Shown here in pieces: positions 18,827-27,188 of a stretch of DNA of 64,000 bases (position 1 is the first letter of the stretch; every line of letters begins with the position of its first letter). The position numbers were made by a program, and so were the translations under genes. The DNA is from CAXBBB01 sp963793245 (GTDB taxonomy: Bacteria > Bacteroidota > Rhodothermia > Rhodothermales > BA12): positions 117,736 through 181,735 of the forward strand of contig CAWBZG010000001.1 of the NCBI GenBank assembly GCA_963793245.1. Direction: 5' to 3'. The notes under the pieces were generated by a model. That model was not told the DNA's origin and did not search any database. It was given only the letters and a program-made list of their open reading frames with translations.

Positions 18827-18855
18827 CAAGATAAACCGCCGCGCACACGCGCCAA
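18827..18855 (-). promoter_or_regulatory. Candidate rpmH operon promoter
   Basis: On the minus strand TTG (complement of 18853-18855) is followed after 19 bases by TATCTTG (complement of 18827-18833), about 35 bases before the rpmH start. The spacing and TAnnTTG shape fit the Bacteroidota -33/-7 promoter rather than a TATAAT box. Confidence 0.5.
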
Positions 18856-18963
18856 GACACGCGCGTGTTGACTTCGTGCTAAAAGCGACAGCTTTTGCCC
18901 TTAGGAATAGCAGCGAATGACGACTTCGCCTGGGCTTCAGCATCGCACGACCGATCCGCAAGC

Positions 18964-18970
18964 TATCTTG
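18964..18970 (+). promoter_or_regulatory. TATCTTG -10-like element of tRNA-Val
   Basis: TATCTTG sits 8 bases before the first base of tRNA-Val, the spacing expected if transcription starts at or just before the tRNA. Confidence 0.45.
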
Positions 18971-18978
18971 CTGCATTC

Positions 18979-19052
18979 GGGCGGTTAGCTCAGTTGGTTA
19001 GAGCATCTCGTTTACACCGAGAGGGTCGGGGGTTCGAGTCCCTCACTGCCCA
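18979..19052 (+). tRNA. tRNA-Val (UAC anticodon)
   Basis: 74 nt. The acceptor stem GGGCGGT pairs with ACTGCCC (one G-T). The anticodon stem TCTCG/CGAGA surrounds loop TTTACAC, giving anticodon TAC at 19013-19015. The T-arm is GGGGG-TTCGAGT-CCCTC-like. CCA is not encoded (ACCG follows). Confidence 0.96.
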
Positions 19053-19101
19053 CCGGAAAAGTGTAGTGTTCGGGAGATCCGTACAGGCGTATGAGAGCGA
19101 C

Positions 19102-19108
19102 TATCTTG
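19102..19108 (+). promoter_or_regulatory. TATCTTG -10-like element of the sigma factor gene
   Basis: TATCTTG 24 bases before the ATG at 19133. An alternative upstream ATG at 19091 would lie in front of this box, favouring the 19133 start. Confidence 0.4.
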
Positions 19109-19132
19109 TCCGCTCGCCTCCTCCCTGCCTTC

Positions 19133-19768
19133 ATGTCCCTCCTCGACGAATTCCGTTCGCTTCGGAAGTTGGCGGAGAACCTGCCGTTCGCACTAGACGA
19201 CGTCGGGCAGGCCAATGACGCGTTCGTGCGCTGGCGAGGCGGTGACGAAGCAATGCGCGTCTCCGTCGACCTCTACACCTACCTGTACGCGAAGCGCTAC
19301 TTCCTGTCGAAGTTCATCACGAACCGCGACCTTCCGCCGACCGAGTATGACCTGCTCATCAGCCAGGCATACGAGCGGGTCCAGAAGCATCTGCCGAGCG
19401 TCAAAAAGGCCGATCGTTTCGCGTCGTGGCTGAGCGTCGTCTGCGTCAATCTGTATCGCAACTACCTGCGCCGACGGCATAAGGTGAGCAATCTCGAAGA
19501 GGATGCCGCTGAACGGATTGAGGGTGATGCCATAGACGTGTCGAGTCTCGACCAAGGCGCTGTCAAAACTGCGCTGCTGGCCGCTATCGTGCGACTACCG
19601 GAGTACTTGCAGGAAATCGCGCACCTGCGGCTGATCGACAATCGGTCGTACGAGCAGATGATGGAGTCGACCGGGCGCGACAGAGCGACTCTCCGCTCCT
19701 ATGTCAACAAGGCACTCAACCAACTGCGCACGGACGACGACCTGCGCGACTTGAGGGAGGATGGATGA
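19133..19768 (+). CDS. ECF-type RNA polymerase sigma factor
   Basis: About 211 residues. Region 2 is represented by YDLLISQAYERVQKHLPSVK and ASWLSVVCVNLYRNYLRRRH (the usual xxWLxxIxxNxxxDxxRR pattern). Region 4 is LPEYLQEIAHLRLIDNRSYE followed by DRATLRSYVNKALNQLR, a helix-turn-helix for -35 recognition. The N-terminus is about 60 residues longer than typical ECF factors. The next gene on the same strand is a membrane protein that probably acts as its anti-sigma factor. Target promoters cannot be read from the window. Confidence 0.85.
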   Translation: MSLLDEFRSLRKLAENLPFALDDVGQANDAFVRWRGGDEAMRVSVDLYTYLYAKRYFLSKFITNRDLPPTEYDLLISQAYERVQKHLPSVKKADRFASWLSVVCVNLYRNYLRRRHKVSNLEEDAAERIEGDAIDVSSLDQGAVKTALLAAIVRLPEYLQEIAHLRLIDNRSYEQMMESTGRDRATLRSYVNKALNQLRTDDDLRDLREDG

Positions 19769-19850
19769 GGCACGCCTATCTTTTTTTTCGGCATGAGGTT
19801 ACGCTCCGCTCATCACCGGGTCTAGGTGGGGAGAAAGAAGCCCGCTACCT

Positions 19851-20858
19851 ATGAATCTGCGCGACGACCTCGACCGCTATCCCGATCTGACGCCCGACGA
19901 ACGGCGGCAGGTCGACGCGCGCGTGTCCGACGAAGCGCCCGAGCTTGCGGGCGACTTAGCCTGGATGCAGCGTCTGACCGGTCTACTCGCTGGTCTGCAC
20001 TCCGACCGCGTCGGCACGCTCCACATCGACGACGACACGCTGGCGCACTTGGTCGCGTCGGAGTTGATCGGCGGGCCACAGACACGCGCCGTCGGCGAGG
20101 TGTGGAATTACCTGCGCGAGCGGATGGAGCGTGACGGTGACCTGCGCGCCCGCGTCGACTCGGCCCGGGCGCATGCGGAGCGGATGGAGCGCGCGTCCGA
20201 AGATCCGATTGCAGCGTTCGAACGGCTGAGTGGACACTCGCTGTCTGCCCCAAAACTCGATACCGAGCACACTACGTCTCGACGGCGTGCGGCGGATCGC
20301 CCGTCGGCGAGGCCAACCAGAGCCAACAGACCACTCCGTACGGCCTTCGCTCGCTACGCGTTGATGGTCGCGTTTGTGCTCGTCGGTTTGTACGGCGTGC
20401 TGGGCATCGCGAGCAGGTCGAGTCTATCCGAATTACAGCAACTAGGCGTTCCAGGATCGTCCATCGATCAACTGGCGCGCGAGCAGGTGTTTCGGGGCGA
20501 CGTGCGCGTACCCGGCCCCGACAGCAACGACGCGCGGTATCGACAGGCCGTCTCTCTTATCCGCGATGCGCGTGAGACGACGCTCGGCCTCTTCCCTCGC
20601 TACGACGGCGCCAAGCTAAATCAGGCGCGCACGCTACTTCAGACGATTCGCGAGACCGAGCAAGACAACTCGTTTCTCCACCTAGAGGCGCTCTATCTCC
20701 TGGGCAAGACGATGCTGCTCCAAGAAGACGCCGACAGCGCACAGATTGTGTTCACCGAACTCAATGAGAGGGGGACGAGGTACGCCGAAGAAGTCCAGCG
20801 CATCCTCGCCACGCTGACCGTGCGCGCGTCGAACGCGTCCGAGGAATCGACGGACTGA
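19851..20858 (+). CDS. Probable membrane anti-sigma partner with TPR-like periplasmic part
   Basis: 335 residues. A cytoplasmic N-terminal region of about 160 residues, rich in Asp and Arg (DDTLAHLVASELIGG, EVWNYLRERM), precedes a single membrane helix (ARYALMVAFVLVGLYGVLGI) and a helical extracytoplasmic domain with two TPR-like turns (AKLNQARTLLQTIRETEQDN, LHLEALYLLGKTMLLQEDAD). No zinc-finger anti-sigma HxxxCxxC motif is present, so the assignment rests on its position after the sigma gene and its topology. An 8-T run and a TATCTTT box upstream could provide its own promoter. Confidence 0.55.
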   Translation: MNLRDDLDRYPDLTPDERRQVDARVSDEAPELAGDLAWMQRLTGLLAGLHSDRVGTLHIDDDTLAHLVASELIGGPQTRAVGEVWNYLRERMERDGDLRARVDSARAHAERMERASEDPIAAFERLSGHSLSAPKLDTEHTTSRRRAADRPSARPTRANRPLRTAFARYALMVAFVLVGLYGVLGIASRSSLSELQQLGVPGSSIDQLAREQVFRGDVRVPGPDSNDARYRQAVSLIRDARETTLGLFPRYDGAKLNQARTLLQTIRETEQDNSFLHLEALYLLGKTMLLQEDADSAQIVFTELNERGTRYAEEVQRILATLTVRASNASEESTD

Positions 20859-20937
20859 CGCTTTATCGACTTGCGAGAGCGAACGAGATGCGCGAGGCGG
20901 TAGTTTAGGGCACCTGCACACCGCTCGTCTCCTGCTC

Positions 20938-21474
20938 ATGATCATCCTCGGCGTCGACCCCGGCTCGAACCATACCGGCTATGCTGTCGTCGAGACAGAG
21001 GGGCGGCGCGAGCGCGTGCTGACGTGCGACACGCTGCACATGAACCCCAAGTCGGATCACCACACCAAGCTCAAGGAGATCTACGACCGACTGGGAGCCG
21101 TCGTCGAAGAGTTTTTGCCGGACGAGTGCGCGCTCGAAATGCCGATCTATGGCAAGAACCCCCAGTCGATGCTCAAACTCGGCAGGGCACAGGCGGCGGC
21201 AATGCTCGTCGCGCTCAACCGCCAGATTCCGGTCACGCAGTACACGCCTGCCGAAGTCAAGAAGTCGGTGACGGGCAATGGCGGCGCGAGCAAAGAGCAG
21301 GTCGCCTACATGGTCCGCAGCATGGTCACCGTCCCAGGCGATGCTGGACTCGACGCCACCGACGCCCTGGCCGTCGCGCTGTGCCACGTGCACCGGGCCA
21401 ACGCCACCAGCCCGGTCCGACACAAAAACTGGGCAGCCTTCGCCGAAGCCAACGCGGGACGCATCGTCGGGTAA
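20938..21474 (+). CDS. ruvC: Crossover junction endodeoxyribonuclease RuvC
   Basis: 178 residues. RuvC resolves Holliday junctions with RuvAB. The four acidic catalytic residues are visible: Asp7 in ILGVDPGSNHTGYAV, Glu67 in ALEMPIYGKN, and Asp139 and Asp142 in GLDATDALAVALCH. The Gly-Gly-Ala-Ser-Lys loop (TGNGGASKEQVAYMV) matches the family DNA-binding loop. ruvA and ruvB are not adjacent. It is transcribed in the same direction as the sigma/anti-sigma pair, 79 bases downstream. Confidence 0.95.
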   Translation: MIILGVDPGSNHTGYAVVETEGRRERVLTCDTLHMNPKSDHHTKLKEIYDRLGAVVEEFLPDECALEMPIYGKNPQSMLKLGRAQAAAMLVALNRQIPVTQYTPAEVKKSVTGNGGASKEQVAYMVRSMVTVPGDAGLDATDALAVALCHVHRANATSPVRHKNWAAFAEANAGRIVG

Positions 21475-21488
21475 GTCTAGCCGAGTGA

Positions 21489-21920
21489 TTAGGCGACTCG
21501 GGGAGCGATGAAGGCCGTGTCCGACGATTCGATGCGAAGCCACTGAGACACGTCGAGCGGGAAGACGTCGATGCCGCTCTCCGTCAATTCGAGGTCAGGC
21601 CAGCGGTCGAGAAAGCTACCCAGGTTTGCGAAGGCTGCCTCTTCGAAACTCATCAGCACGAACACACGAGTTTCAGCATCCAGTTCGGACACCACACGCT
21701 CCTTGAACGCTTCGATGTACTCGGCTCTGTCCCGACTCGCGGCGAACCAATCGCCCAAATAGGTGCAGTCAGTTGCTTCGAACAAGCGGTCGAAATAGCG
21801 ACTCAGACGCCAGATGTCGCGCGAAGCCGCTGTAGTCAGAAACGCCCATCCGTCTTGCTGCAGGGCAATTTCCGACGAGTAGGAGGAGGCAGAAGGATGG
21901 ACTGTATCTCCCTGATTCAC
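21489..21920 (-). CDS. Hypothetical protein
   Basis: 143 residues from a GTG start, soluble, with aromatic-rich helices (DIWRLSRYFDRLFEATDCTY) and an acidic C-terminal half. I recognise no family. The start overlaps the stop of the upstream gene as GTGA, so the two are co-translated. It ends 14 bases after the convergent ruvC stop. Confidence 0.55.
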   Translation of the reverse strand: MNQGDTVHPSASSYSSEIALQQDGWAFLTTAASRDIWRLSRYFDRLFEATDCTYLGDWFAASRDRAEYIEAFKERVVSELDAETRVFVLMSFEEAAFANLGSFLDRWPDLELTESGIDVFPLDVSQWLRIESSDTAFIAPRVA

Positions 21921-22429
21921 TCCTCTTCCGAGTCGCTTGCGTTTTCGGCGGTTTCCTCGGCATCGTCCGCGTTGGCTTCGGCGTCGGCCTGGTTGACGGG
22001 CGTCGGGGTTTCGGCGGGGTTGACGGCGGCTTTCTTGGCGCGAGCAGCAGTCTTTGGCTTGGCTTCATCCGACGAAGCATCGGATTCCGACTTGGCCTCG
22101 GACTGTGCGGCCTTCTTCTCCTCGTCCGTCGCCTCTTTGGGCGTCTTGGCGGCTTGCGCGGCCAAGCGAAACTCCAGGTCGCGGGCGTGGATGGCCTGGG
22201 CGACCTCGCCATCCGGGAGGTCGGCGCCGAGTTCGCGGATGAGTTCGGCGAACAGTTCGTCTTTCCGTCCGATGGTGATCCACTCGGGGCGTGACTGCTC
22301 GATCACGCCGACGAGCGTGCGCAGGTGCGGATAGCGAGCTTCGGCAGTTTCGAGGCCAGCCAAGGCTTCGGCGTAGCGCTGCGCGTTGCGCCCGAGTTGG
22401 CGGTTGAACATCTTGTCGGCGGTGCGCAT
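21917..22429 (-). CDS. Hypothetical protein with acidic, alanine-rich tail
   Basis: About 170 residues from ATG at 22429 (MRTADKMFNRQLGRNAQRYA). The first about 95 residues are a helical domain (GLETAEARYPHLRTLVGVIE, IRELGADLPDGEVAQAI). The rest is low complexity, with Ala/Lys/Glu blocks ending in SDSEEE, probably disordered. A 22-residue upstream extension is possible. No function can be assigned; it is coupled to the next gene. Confidence 0.55.
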   Translation of the reverse strand: MRTADKMFNRQLGRNAQRYAEALAGLETAEARYPHLRTLVGVIEQSRPEWITIGRKDELFAELIRELGADLPDGEVAQAIHARDLEFRLAAQAAKTPKEATDEEKKAAQSEAKSESDASSDEAKPKTAARAKKAAVNPAETPTPVNQADAEANADDAEETAENASDSEEE

Positions 22430-22640
22430 GGCGGAGTCGGGATCGGTGGATCGGGAGCGCAACTTAGGGCCGACCACGAATGGCGAGCAACGCACGGATG
22501 CCGCATCGCGCGGTCTTCAACACGCTTCGCCATCGGACCCGGACGACTCAGTCGGCGTTGAGCGGCGTCCGTGCACATAGTCGTGTACCTATCGCGGCGG
22601 GTTCATACGTTGAACCCTCACCGCCTTCCGATCCACCGCC

Positions 22641-22922
22641 GTGTCCTCGCCCCGTCCCCAACGCCTCCCCTACCGCACCGAGCGCCTGTCGCCCGTGCCG
22701 CCGTTCCATCGCCGCGCCAAACGCGCGTCCGAGTTGGAAATCGGCGAGTTGGTGTTTTACGGGCCGATGCCGTCGTTCTACGGTATCGGCGAGATCAAGC
22801 AGACCGTCGGACGCTTCGCCGTCGTCGACTTCCGAGGAACGGGCGCCAGCGGCGTCCACGAAGACCTGATCGACGGACGCTACCTCATCCCGCTCTCTCC
22901 CGCCGAGCGCGACTTGATCTAG
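22641..22922 (+). CDS. Small SH3/CarD-like hypothetical protein
   Basis: 93 residues, GTG start. The core (ELEIGELVFYGPMPSFYGIG then EIKQTVGRFAVVDFRGTGAS) is a short beta-rich module recalling KOW/SH3 or CarD-like barrels; compare VVHMDYGIGKF in Mfd. This is a shape resemblance only. A basic N-terminal tail precedes it. It is followed 12 bases later by a lipoprotein gene. Confidence 0.5.
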   Translation: MSSPRPQRLPYRTERLSPVPPFHRRAKRASELEIGELVFYGPMPSFYGIGEIKQTVGRFAVVDFRGTGASGVHEDLIDGRYLIPLSPAERDLI

Positions 22923-22934
22923 CTGGCTACCGCG

Positions 22935-23459
22935 ATGCGCGCTCTCCTCATCGCGGTACTTCTACTATCGGCCTGCACTACTTCGACCGATGAAGAGGCG
23001 CGCACCGATTTGCCGACGCTCCTGCTGACGAGCGAGACGCTCTACCGCCCCAAAGTTCAGGGACAGATCAATCCCTCTGTCAGGTTCGACATTCCGTACG
23101 AGACGCACAACGCAACGCCGGACACGCTCTATCTGACGGGCTGCAATAGGCCTGCACCCGTGCTGCTGGAACGACTGACCGAGAGCGGCTGGAAGAAAGC
23201 CAATCTCGCGATTGAGCAACTGTGCAGCTATTCCATCCACGGACGCATCCTTCCTGGCGAGATGAGACGCGACACGTTCCGCGCGTCAGGATGGCTGCCC
23301 AGACACAACCTCTCGTCCTTTAACAACCTGATTCAGGACGGGACGCACCGGCTAAAGGGACGCCTGAGTGTGGCTTACAACGACAGCAGCCAGAAGGCTA
23401 CCCCTTTCTCGCCGGATCGACAGGTGTCCAACACGTTCGAGATTCGAGTAAGGCGGTGA
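22935..23459 (+). CDS. Hypothetical lipoprotein
   Basis: 174 residues: signal peptide MRALLIAVLLLSACTTS with the lipobox Cys near 14, then a beta-sandwich-like domain (VRFDIPYETHNATPDTLYLT, IHGRILPGEMRRDTFRASGW) with two cysteines that could pair. The pattern resembles Ig-like domains that measure deviation from an expected value, but I do not recognise a named family. The stop overlaps the GTG start of the GNAT gene (GTGA). Confidence 0.6.
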   Translation: MRALLIAVLLLSACTTSTDEEARTDLPTLLLTSETLYRPKVQGQINPSVRFDIPYETHNATPDTLYLTGCNRPAPVLLERLTESGWKKANLAIEQLCSYSIHGRILPGEMRRDTFRASGWLPRHNLSSFNNLIQDGTHRLKGRLSVAYNDSSQKATPFSPDRQVSNTFEIRVRR

Positions 23460-23944
23460 CCGCATCGTATCGCCCATTGACCGCGTCGGACGAGCCATTT
23501 CTGTGGACGGCGTTGTATCACGCGCTGTATGTCGCACCGGGCGATGCTCCCTTTCCGCCCGACATCGTGCAGCGAACGGACATTGCGCGATACGTGTCCG
23601 GCTGGATGCAGCGCGACGGGGACAGCGGGTCTCTGGCAACGGTCGGCGATGTGCCCGTCGGCGCCGTCTGGCTGCGCAGGTGGACGAACGCCGAACGCGG
23701 CTACGGGTGGATCGACGAACAGACGCCTGAACTGTCGATGGCACTGCTCCCCGACTGGCGCGGACGCGGAATCGGGGCGCAGTTGCTCCGTCGCGTGCTC
23801 GATGAGACGGACGCACAGGGCGACGCGGTGAGTCTGAGTGTGTCGGCGGAAAACCCAGCCGTGAGGCTCTACAGACGCGTCGGCTTCGTACGAGTCGATA
23901 GAGAGGGCGACGCGCTCACGATGCGCCGACCGTGCGGCGGGTAG
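23456..23944 (+). CDS. GNAT-family N-acetyltransferase
   Basis: 162 residues, GTG start. The acetyl-CoA-binding motif A is LPDWRGRGIGAQLLRRVLDE (R-x-x-G-x-G), and motif B is SVSAENPAVRLYRRVGFVRV, standard for GNAT enzymes. The substrate is unknown. It overlaps the lipoprotein gene by 4 bases. Confidence 0.88.
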   Translation: MTASYRPLTASDEPFLWTALYHALYVAPGDAPFPPDIVQRTDIARYVSGWMQRDGDSGSLATVGDVPVGAVWLRRWTNAERGYGWIDEQTPELSMALLPDWRGRGIGAQLLRRVLDETDAQGDAVSLSVSAENPAVRLYRRVGFVRVDREGDALTMRRPCGG

Positions 23945-23958
23945 ATGGGTCGCCGGGC

Positions 23959-23965
23959 TATCTTG
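23959..23965 (+). promoter_or_regulatory. TATCTTG -10-like element
   Basis: TATCTTG 24 bases before the ATG at 23990; the same box occurs before several other genes in this window. Confidence 0.4.
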
Positions 23966-23989
23966 CGCCCACGCCAAACCCGACTCGTC

Positions 23990-24607
23990 ATGCGTCTCAC
24001 CGCTCTTCTGTTCACACTGCTCCTGCTCGCCGGATGCGACGACACGATGCGCAGCGCCCCGCCGCCGTCGGACACCGTCGATGCGTTCGAGGATGCCAAC
24101 CTGCTCAGCCTGACCAGTAACCCGTGGGAGCCGATAGCGACGGGTTCGGGCGTCAGCGCCGACGTCGACATCCTTTCGGGCGGCTATGCCAATCCATCCG
24201 GCTCGCACCTGTCCGTCTTGGGCTTTCGGAGCGAAGGCGCGGGCGGATCCGACGTGATGGGCGTCCGCGTCGACCTCGCGCGCAGTCCCGGACCGATGAC
24301 GCGCAACCGCACCGACATTTGGCTCGACGCGACCGGCTATCAGGGCCTGGCCTTCGCCATTAGGGGCACACCCGCCACGTACATCGTGCAACTGGGAACG
24401 GCGCAAATCACCGACGGCAACTACTACAACGCCTACGTCTCAGCCTCGCAGGAATGGACCGAGTTTCGGATTCCGTTCTCCGACTTCCAGCAAGAAGGAT
24501 TCGGCGCGACGCAGCCGTGGACCGGCGATTTTCTCTCACACTTTGCTATCTACGCCAATACAACGGGCGAAATCGCGTTTGACCTGGATGATGTCCGTTT
24601 CTACTAG
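23990..24607 (+). CDS. Lipoprotein with CIA30/CBM11-like beta-sandwich
   Basis: 205 residues from MRLTALLFTLLLLAGCDD (lipobox LAGC). The mature part resembles CIA30/CBM11-type jelly rolls: an initial DAFEDANLLSLTSNPWEPIA, then LDATGYQGLAFAIRGTPATY, YYNAYVSASQEWTEFRIPFS with DFQ, and the closing FDLDDVRFY. In bacteria such domains often bind carbohydrates. An in-frame start at 23945 was rejected because it precedes the -10-like box and the signal peptide. Confidence 0.7.
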   Translation: MRLTALLFTLLLLAGCDDTMRSAPPPSDTVDAFEDANLLSLTSNPWEPIATGSGVSADVDILSGGYANPSGSHLSVLGFRSEGAGGSDVMGVRVDLARSPGPMTRNRTDIWLDATGYQGLAFAIRGTPATYIVQLGTAQITDGNYYNAYVSASQEWTEFRIPFSDFQQEGFGATQPWTGDFLSHFAIYANTTGEIAFDLDDVRFY

Positions 24608-24611
24608 GCCG

Positions 24612-24950
24612 ATGCGTCGGCTAACCGCCCCGCTCCTGCTCCTCGCCCTACTCGCGTTCGTTGGCTGCCGAGGAGAAAACCGCGTCGATGTCGTCGTCGA
24701 GGACCCGCAGTTGATTCGCCTCATGACGGGCACGCCCGAGTTTACCGGAAAGCTGATCAACCGAGGCGACGAGCGGCTGCCGTCGGTTCAGGTCCAACTC
24801 GCGCTCTACGACGGCGACAACGTGCGCGTCGGCAAGACGTTTTTCGTCGCCCGCGATCTCCAACCGGGCGAGCGCGTCCCCTTCCGCGAACTGATCAAGA
24901 GCGAGGCCGACGTGCGGAGTGCAAAGGTGGAAGGTGTGATCCGGCTCTGA
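24612..24950 (+). CDS. FxLYD-domain lipoprotein
   Basis: 112 residues: signal peptide with lipobox FVGCRG, then a single FxLYD-type domain (EFTGKLINRGDERLPSVQVQ followed by LALYDGDNVRVG, and the late LQPGERVPFREL). Such modules are extracytoplasmic and of unknown ligand. It starts 4 bases after the CIA30-like gene, so both are probably one transcript. Confidence 0.7.
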   Translation: MRRLTAPLLLLALLAFVGCRGENRVDVVVEDPQLIRLMTGTPEFTGKLINRGDERLPSVQVQLALYDGDNVRVGKTFFVARDLQPGERVPFRELIKSEADVRSAKVEGVIRL

Positions 24951-24979
24951 CGGACCAAATCCGTCTGCACACTTTCCCT

Positions 24980-25014
24980 TCGTCATTGCGAGGAGCATAG
25001 CGACGTGGCAATCT
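24980..25014. repeat. Half-copy of CGTCATTGCGAGG-type repeat
   Basis: CGTCATTGCGAGGAGCATAG followed by CGACGTGGCAATCT matches the left half of the element at 10384. No right-hand arm is found nearby. Confidence 0.5.
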
Positions 25015-25090
25015 GAGTCAACTGTTGAAGCTGCATACCACTACAACGCTATCGGATTTGGTATGACGACTGCATAAGCCCAGGCGAAAG

Positions 25091-25126
25091 CCGTCGGATC
25101 GTTGAGGTCCGGCGGTTTTTTCTTTT
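25091..25126 (+). terminator. Rho-independent terminator
   Basis: The 10-base stem CCGTCGGATC / GGTCCGGCGG (two G-T pairs) with loop GTTGA is followed by TTTTTTCTTTT. It would end the lipoprotein transcript before blaI. Confidence 0.7.
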
Positions 25127-25170
25127 CGGCCCCGAGCAACTTTGCCGATTGTTGCGCATCTTGGATTCAG

Positions 25171-25188
25171 GTATTATCATGGTAATAC
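25171..25188. promoter_or_regulatory. Probable BlaI-family operator
   Basis: GTATTATCATGGTAATAC is a near-perfect palindrome (GTATTA-y-CATG-r-TAATAC, a single mismatched pair) 23 bases before the repressor start. BlaI/MecI operators are short AT-rich palindromes containing a TAC...GTA core, so autoregulation is likely. Confidence 0.6.
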
Positions 25189-25210
25189 TACCAATCTAAT
25201 ACCGACGCCG

Positions 25211-25657
25211 ATGCCGACCGACAAACGCAACGCTGCCCTGGGTGGACTGGGCGAAACCGAGGCCGACGTGCTTCAGCTCGTCTGGGAGATGGGCGAGGCG
25301 ACCGTCGCCGACGTGCATGCGCGCATCGAAGAGGACCGCCCGCTCGCCTACACGACCGTCCTCACCGTCCTGCGCAACCTGACGGCCAAAGGAATGCTGC
25401 AATCGGAGCGCCGCGACCGACGCGACCACTTCACGGCTGCTCGCTCACCTCAGACCGTCCGAGGCGGCATTCTGCGCGGCTTGGTAGGCAAGCTGTTCGA
25501 CGGGTCGCCGACGCTGCTGGTGCAGACGCTCGCCCGAGAAGAGCAGCTTTCCAACGCCGAGCGCGATGCCATCCGCGACCTGCTCGACCGCATGGACTCC
25601 GAGGACATCCGCGCCCAAAACGCCGATGACACAACCGGAGGCGCCGATGCTCGCTGA
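25211..25657 (+). CDS. blaI: BlaI/MecI-family transcriptional repressor
   Basis: 148 residues starting MPTDKRNAALGG. The winged-helix domain LTETEADVLQLVW-like (here LGETEADVLQLVWEMGEATV) with AYTTVLTVLRNLTAKGML is typical of BlaI, followed by a dimerisation helix bundle (LVQTLAREEQLSNAERDAIR). In the family, cleavage by a cognate M56 sensor releases the operator. The gene overlaps the M56 gene by 11 bases or more. No beta-lactamase gene is nearby, so the regulated output is unknown. A longer reading frame from 25142 would include the operator and was rejected. Confidence 0.9.
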   Translation: MPTDKRNAALGGLGETEADVLQLVWEMGEATVADVHARIEEDRPLAYTTVLTVLRNLTAKGMLQSERRDRRDHFTAARSPQTVRGGILRGLVGKLFDGSPTLLVQTLAREEQLSNAERDAIRDLLDRMDSEDIRAQNADDTTGGADAR

Positions 25658-27188
25658 CCTGTCTCTCGCAATCGCCGATCTGGGCCGATGGAGCGTCGCC
25701 GGGCTGTGGCTTCCGCTGCTGGGATGGACGCTGGTTGCCGGGGCCGCGCTGCTGGTCGACCGCTGGCTTCCCTTGGTGCGTCCGCGCGTGCGGGCGGTCT
25801 TGCTGACGTCGATCCTGATCGCGCTTCCGTTGGGCCTGTCGATGCGTGCGCTTCCGAATCCGATGCCCGAGGCAGCCGCACGCACGGCTCCCGCTCTGTT
25901 CGTACTTCCCATCCAGCCCGACCCCCTCTCGTTCGCCGCTCCAGAAGAGTTGATCGAGATCACCGCGTCTCCGCTTCCACCCGACCCCGTCTGGCCGATG
26001 GTTTCGGGGTGGATAGCGCTGCTCACTCTCGCGCTGGCCGTCGGTGGATTGGGCTACGTCGCGCTCTCTGCATTGCGACTGATGCGATGGAGTCGGCGAC
26101 TGACGAATCTGTCCGACGAAAGCAGGAGCGCCCTGCGTGAGGCTCAGACATTGGGAGCGCCGAGCGGCACGCGTGTCCGCGTCGTAGCTCAGGACGTAAC
26201 GCCCTGCACGTATGGACTGCTGCGCTCGACCATCGTCATTCCGGCCCGCCTCGATGAGGAAGCCCAAACGCTGGCGCTGCGGCACGAAATCGCGCACGTC
26301 CGCCACGGCGATGCATCGGCTCACCTGCTGGCGCTGACCTGCTCCTCACTCATCGCCTGGCATCCCCTTGCGCACCTGATCCGGCGCCGGGCCACACTCC
26401 GACGCGAGCAAGCCGCCGACGCCTTCGCCCTCGACGGACAGCCCACTCGTCGCAGCGCCTACGCCCGCCTCCTCACCCACTTTTCGTCGGCGCCTGTCCT
26501 GGCGCCCGCCCTCGCCGTTCCTCGCCATCACCTCCACAACCGCCTAACCGCCATGACCCGATCCATCCGCCTGACCGCACCGGGCCGCGCACTGCCGCTG
26601 GCCGCGCTGCTCGTCCTCATCGCCCTGATTGCGCTTCCGCTCCGCGCCCAGGAGACGCCCATGATGCCCATCGAACCGGCGGAGACGTTCACCGTCGTTG
26701 AGCGCGCGCCCGAACTGCTACCCAACGAGCGAGACGCATTGAACGCGATGCAGGAACGGCTGCGCTATCCCTCCGAAGCGTTGCGCGTTGGAGTCGGCGC
26801 CGTCGCTACGGTGCGTTTCATCGTGGATGATAGCGGGAACGTCGTTGATCCTGACGTGGAGTCCCTGGAGTTCGCCTATCCTATCAGCGAAGCGGGCGCC
26901 CCGCCACCGCCGCCGCCTGCCGGGACTCGGGATGCCTTTCGCACCGAAGCGCTGCGCCTCATCCAGAGCATGTCGTTCCGGGCCGGAGAGCAGCGCGGTG
27001 AACCCAAGCGCGCTCACATGAGGTGGCTGATTCGGTTCGCTACCCGAGGGCGAGTCGGGCGCGATTCGCGTCAGGACCAAGCAACCCTCGATTCGACGAG
27101 CCAACCAGGCTCGAAGAGCTTGTCTTCGTCATCGTCGACACACCACCTCAGATGCTACCCAGTCAGCAGGAGGCGATGGATGCGATGA
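25647..27188 (+). CDS. BlaR1-like M56 metallopeptidase with TonB domain (probably frameshifted at 3' end)
   Basis: Start ATG at 25647 (or 25626). N-terminal membrane helices at about 15-38 and 45-62, another near 115-140, a zinc site HEIAH at 213-217 with EQAAD near 254, and a fourth helix at about 314-333. Then follows an extracytoplasmic TonB-C-like domain (ERLRYPSEALRVGVGAVATV, IQSMSFRAGEQ). In BlaR1-type sensors, ligand binding outside triggers cleavage of the repressor inside. After about 27055 the frame becomes unlike protein. The next two TonB repeats are in another frame, so one indel between about 27050 and 27110 probably splits a single M56-TonB-TonB-TonB gene. Confidence 0.85.
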   Translation: MLADLSLAIADLGRWSVAGLWLPLLGWTLVAGAALLVDRWLPLVRPRVRAVLLTSILIALPLGLSMRALPNPMPEAAARTAPALFVLPIQPDPLSFAAPEELIEITASPLPPDPVWPMVSGWIALLTLALAVGGLGYVALSALRLMRWSRRLTNLSDESRSALREAQTLGAPSGTRVRVVAQDVTPCTYGLLRSTIVIPARLDEEAQTLALRHEIAHVRHGDASAHLLALTCSSLIAWHPLAHLIRRRATLRREQAADAFALDGQPTRRSAYARLLTHFSSAPVLAPALAVPRHHLHNRLTAMTRSIRLTAPGRALPLAALLVLIALIALPLRAQETPMMPIEPAETFTVVERAPELLPNERDALNAMQERLRYPSEALRVGVGAVATVRFIVDDSGNVVDPDVESLEFAYPISEAGAPPPPPPAGTRDAFRTEALRLIQSMSFRAGEQRGEPKRAHMRWLIRFATRGRVGRDSRQDQATLDSTSQPGSKSLSSSSSTHHLRCYPVSRRRWMR

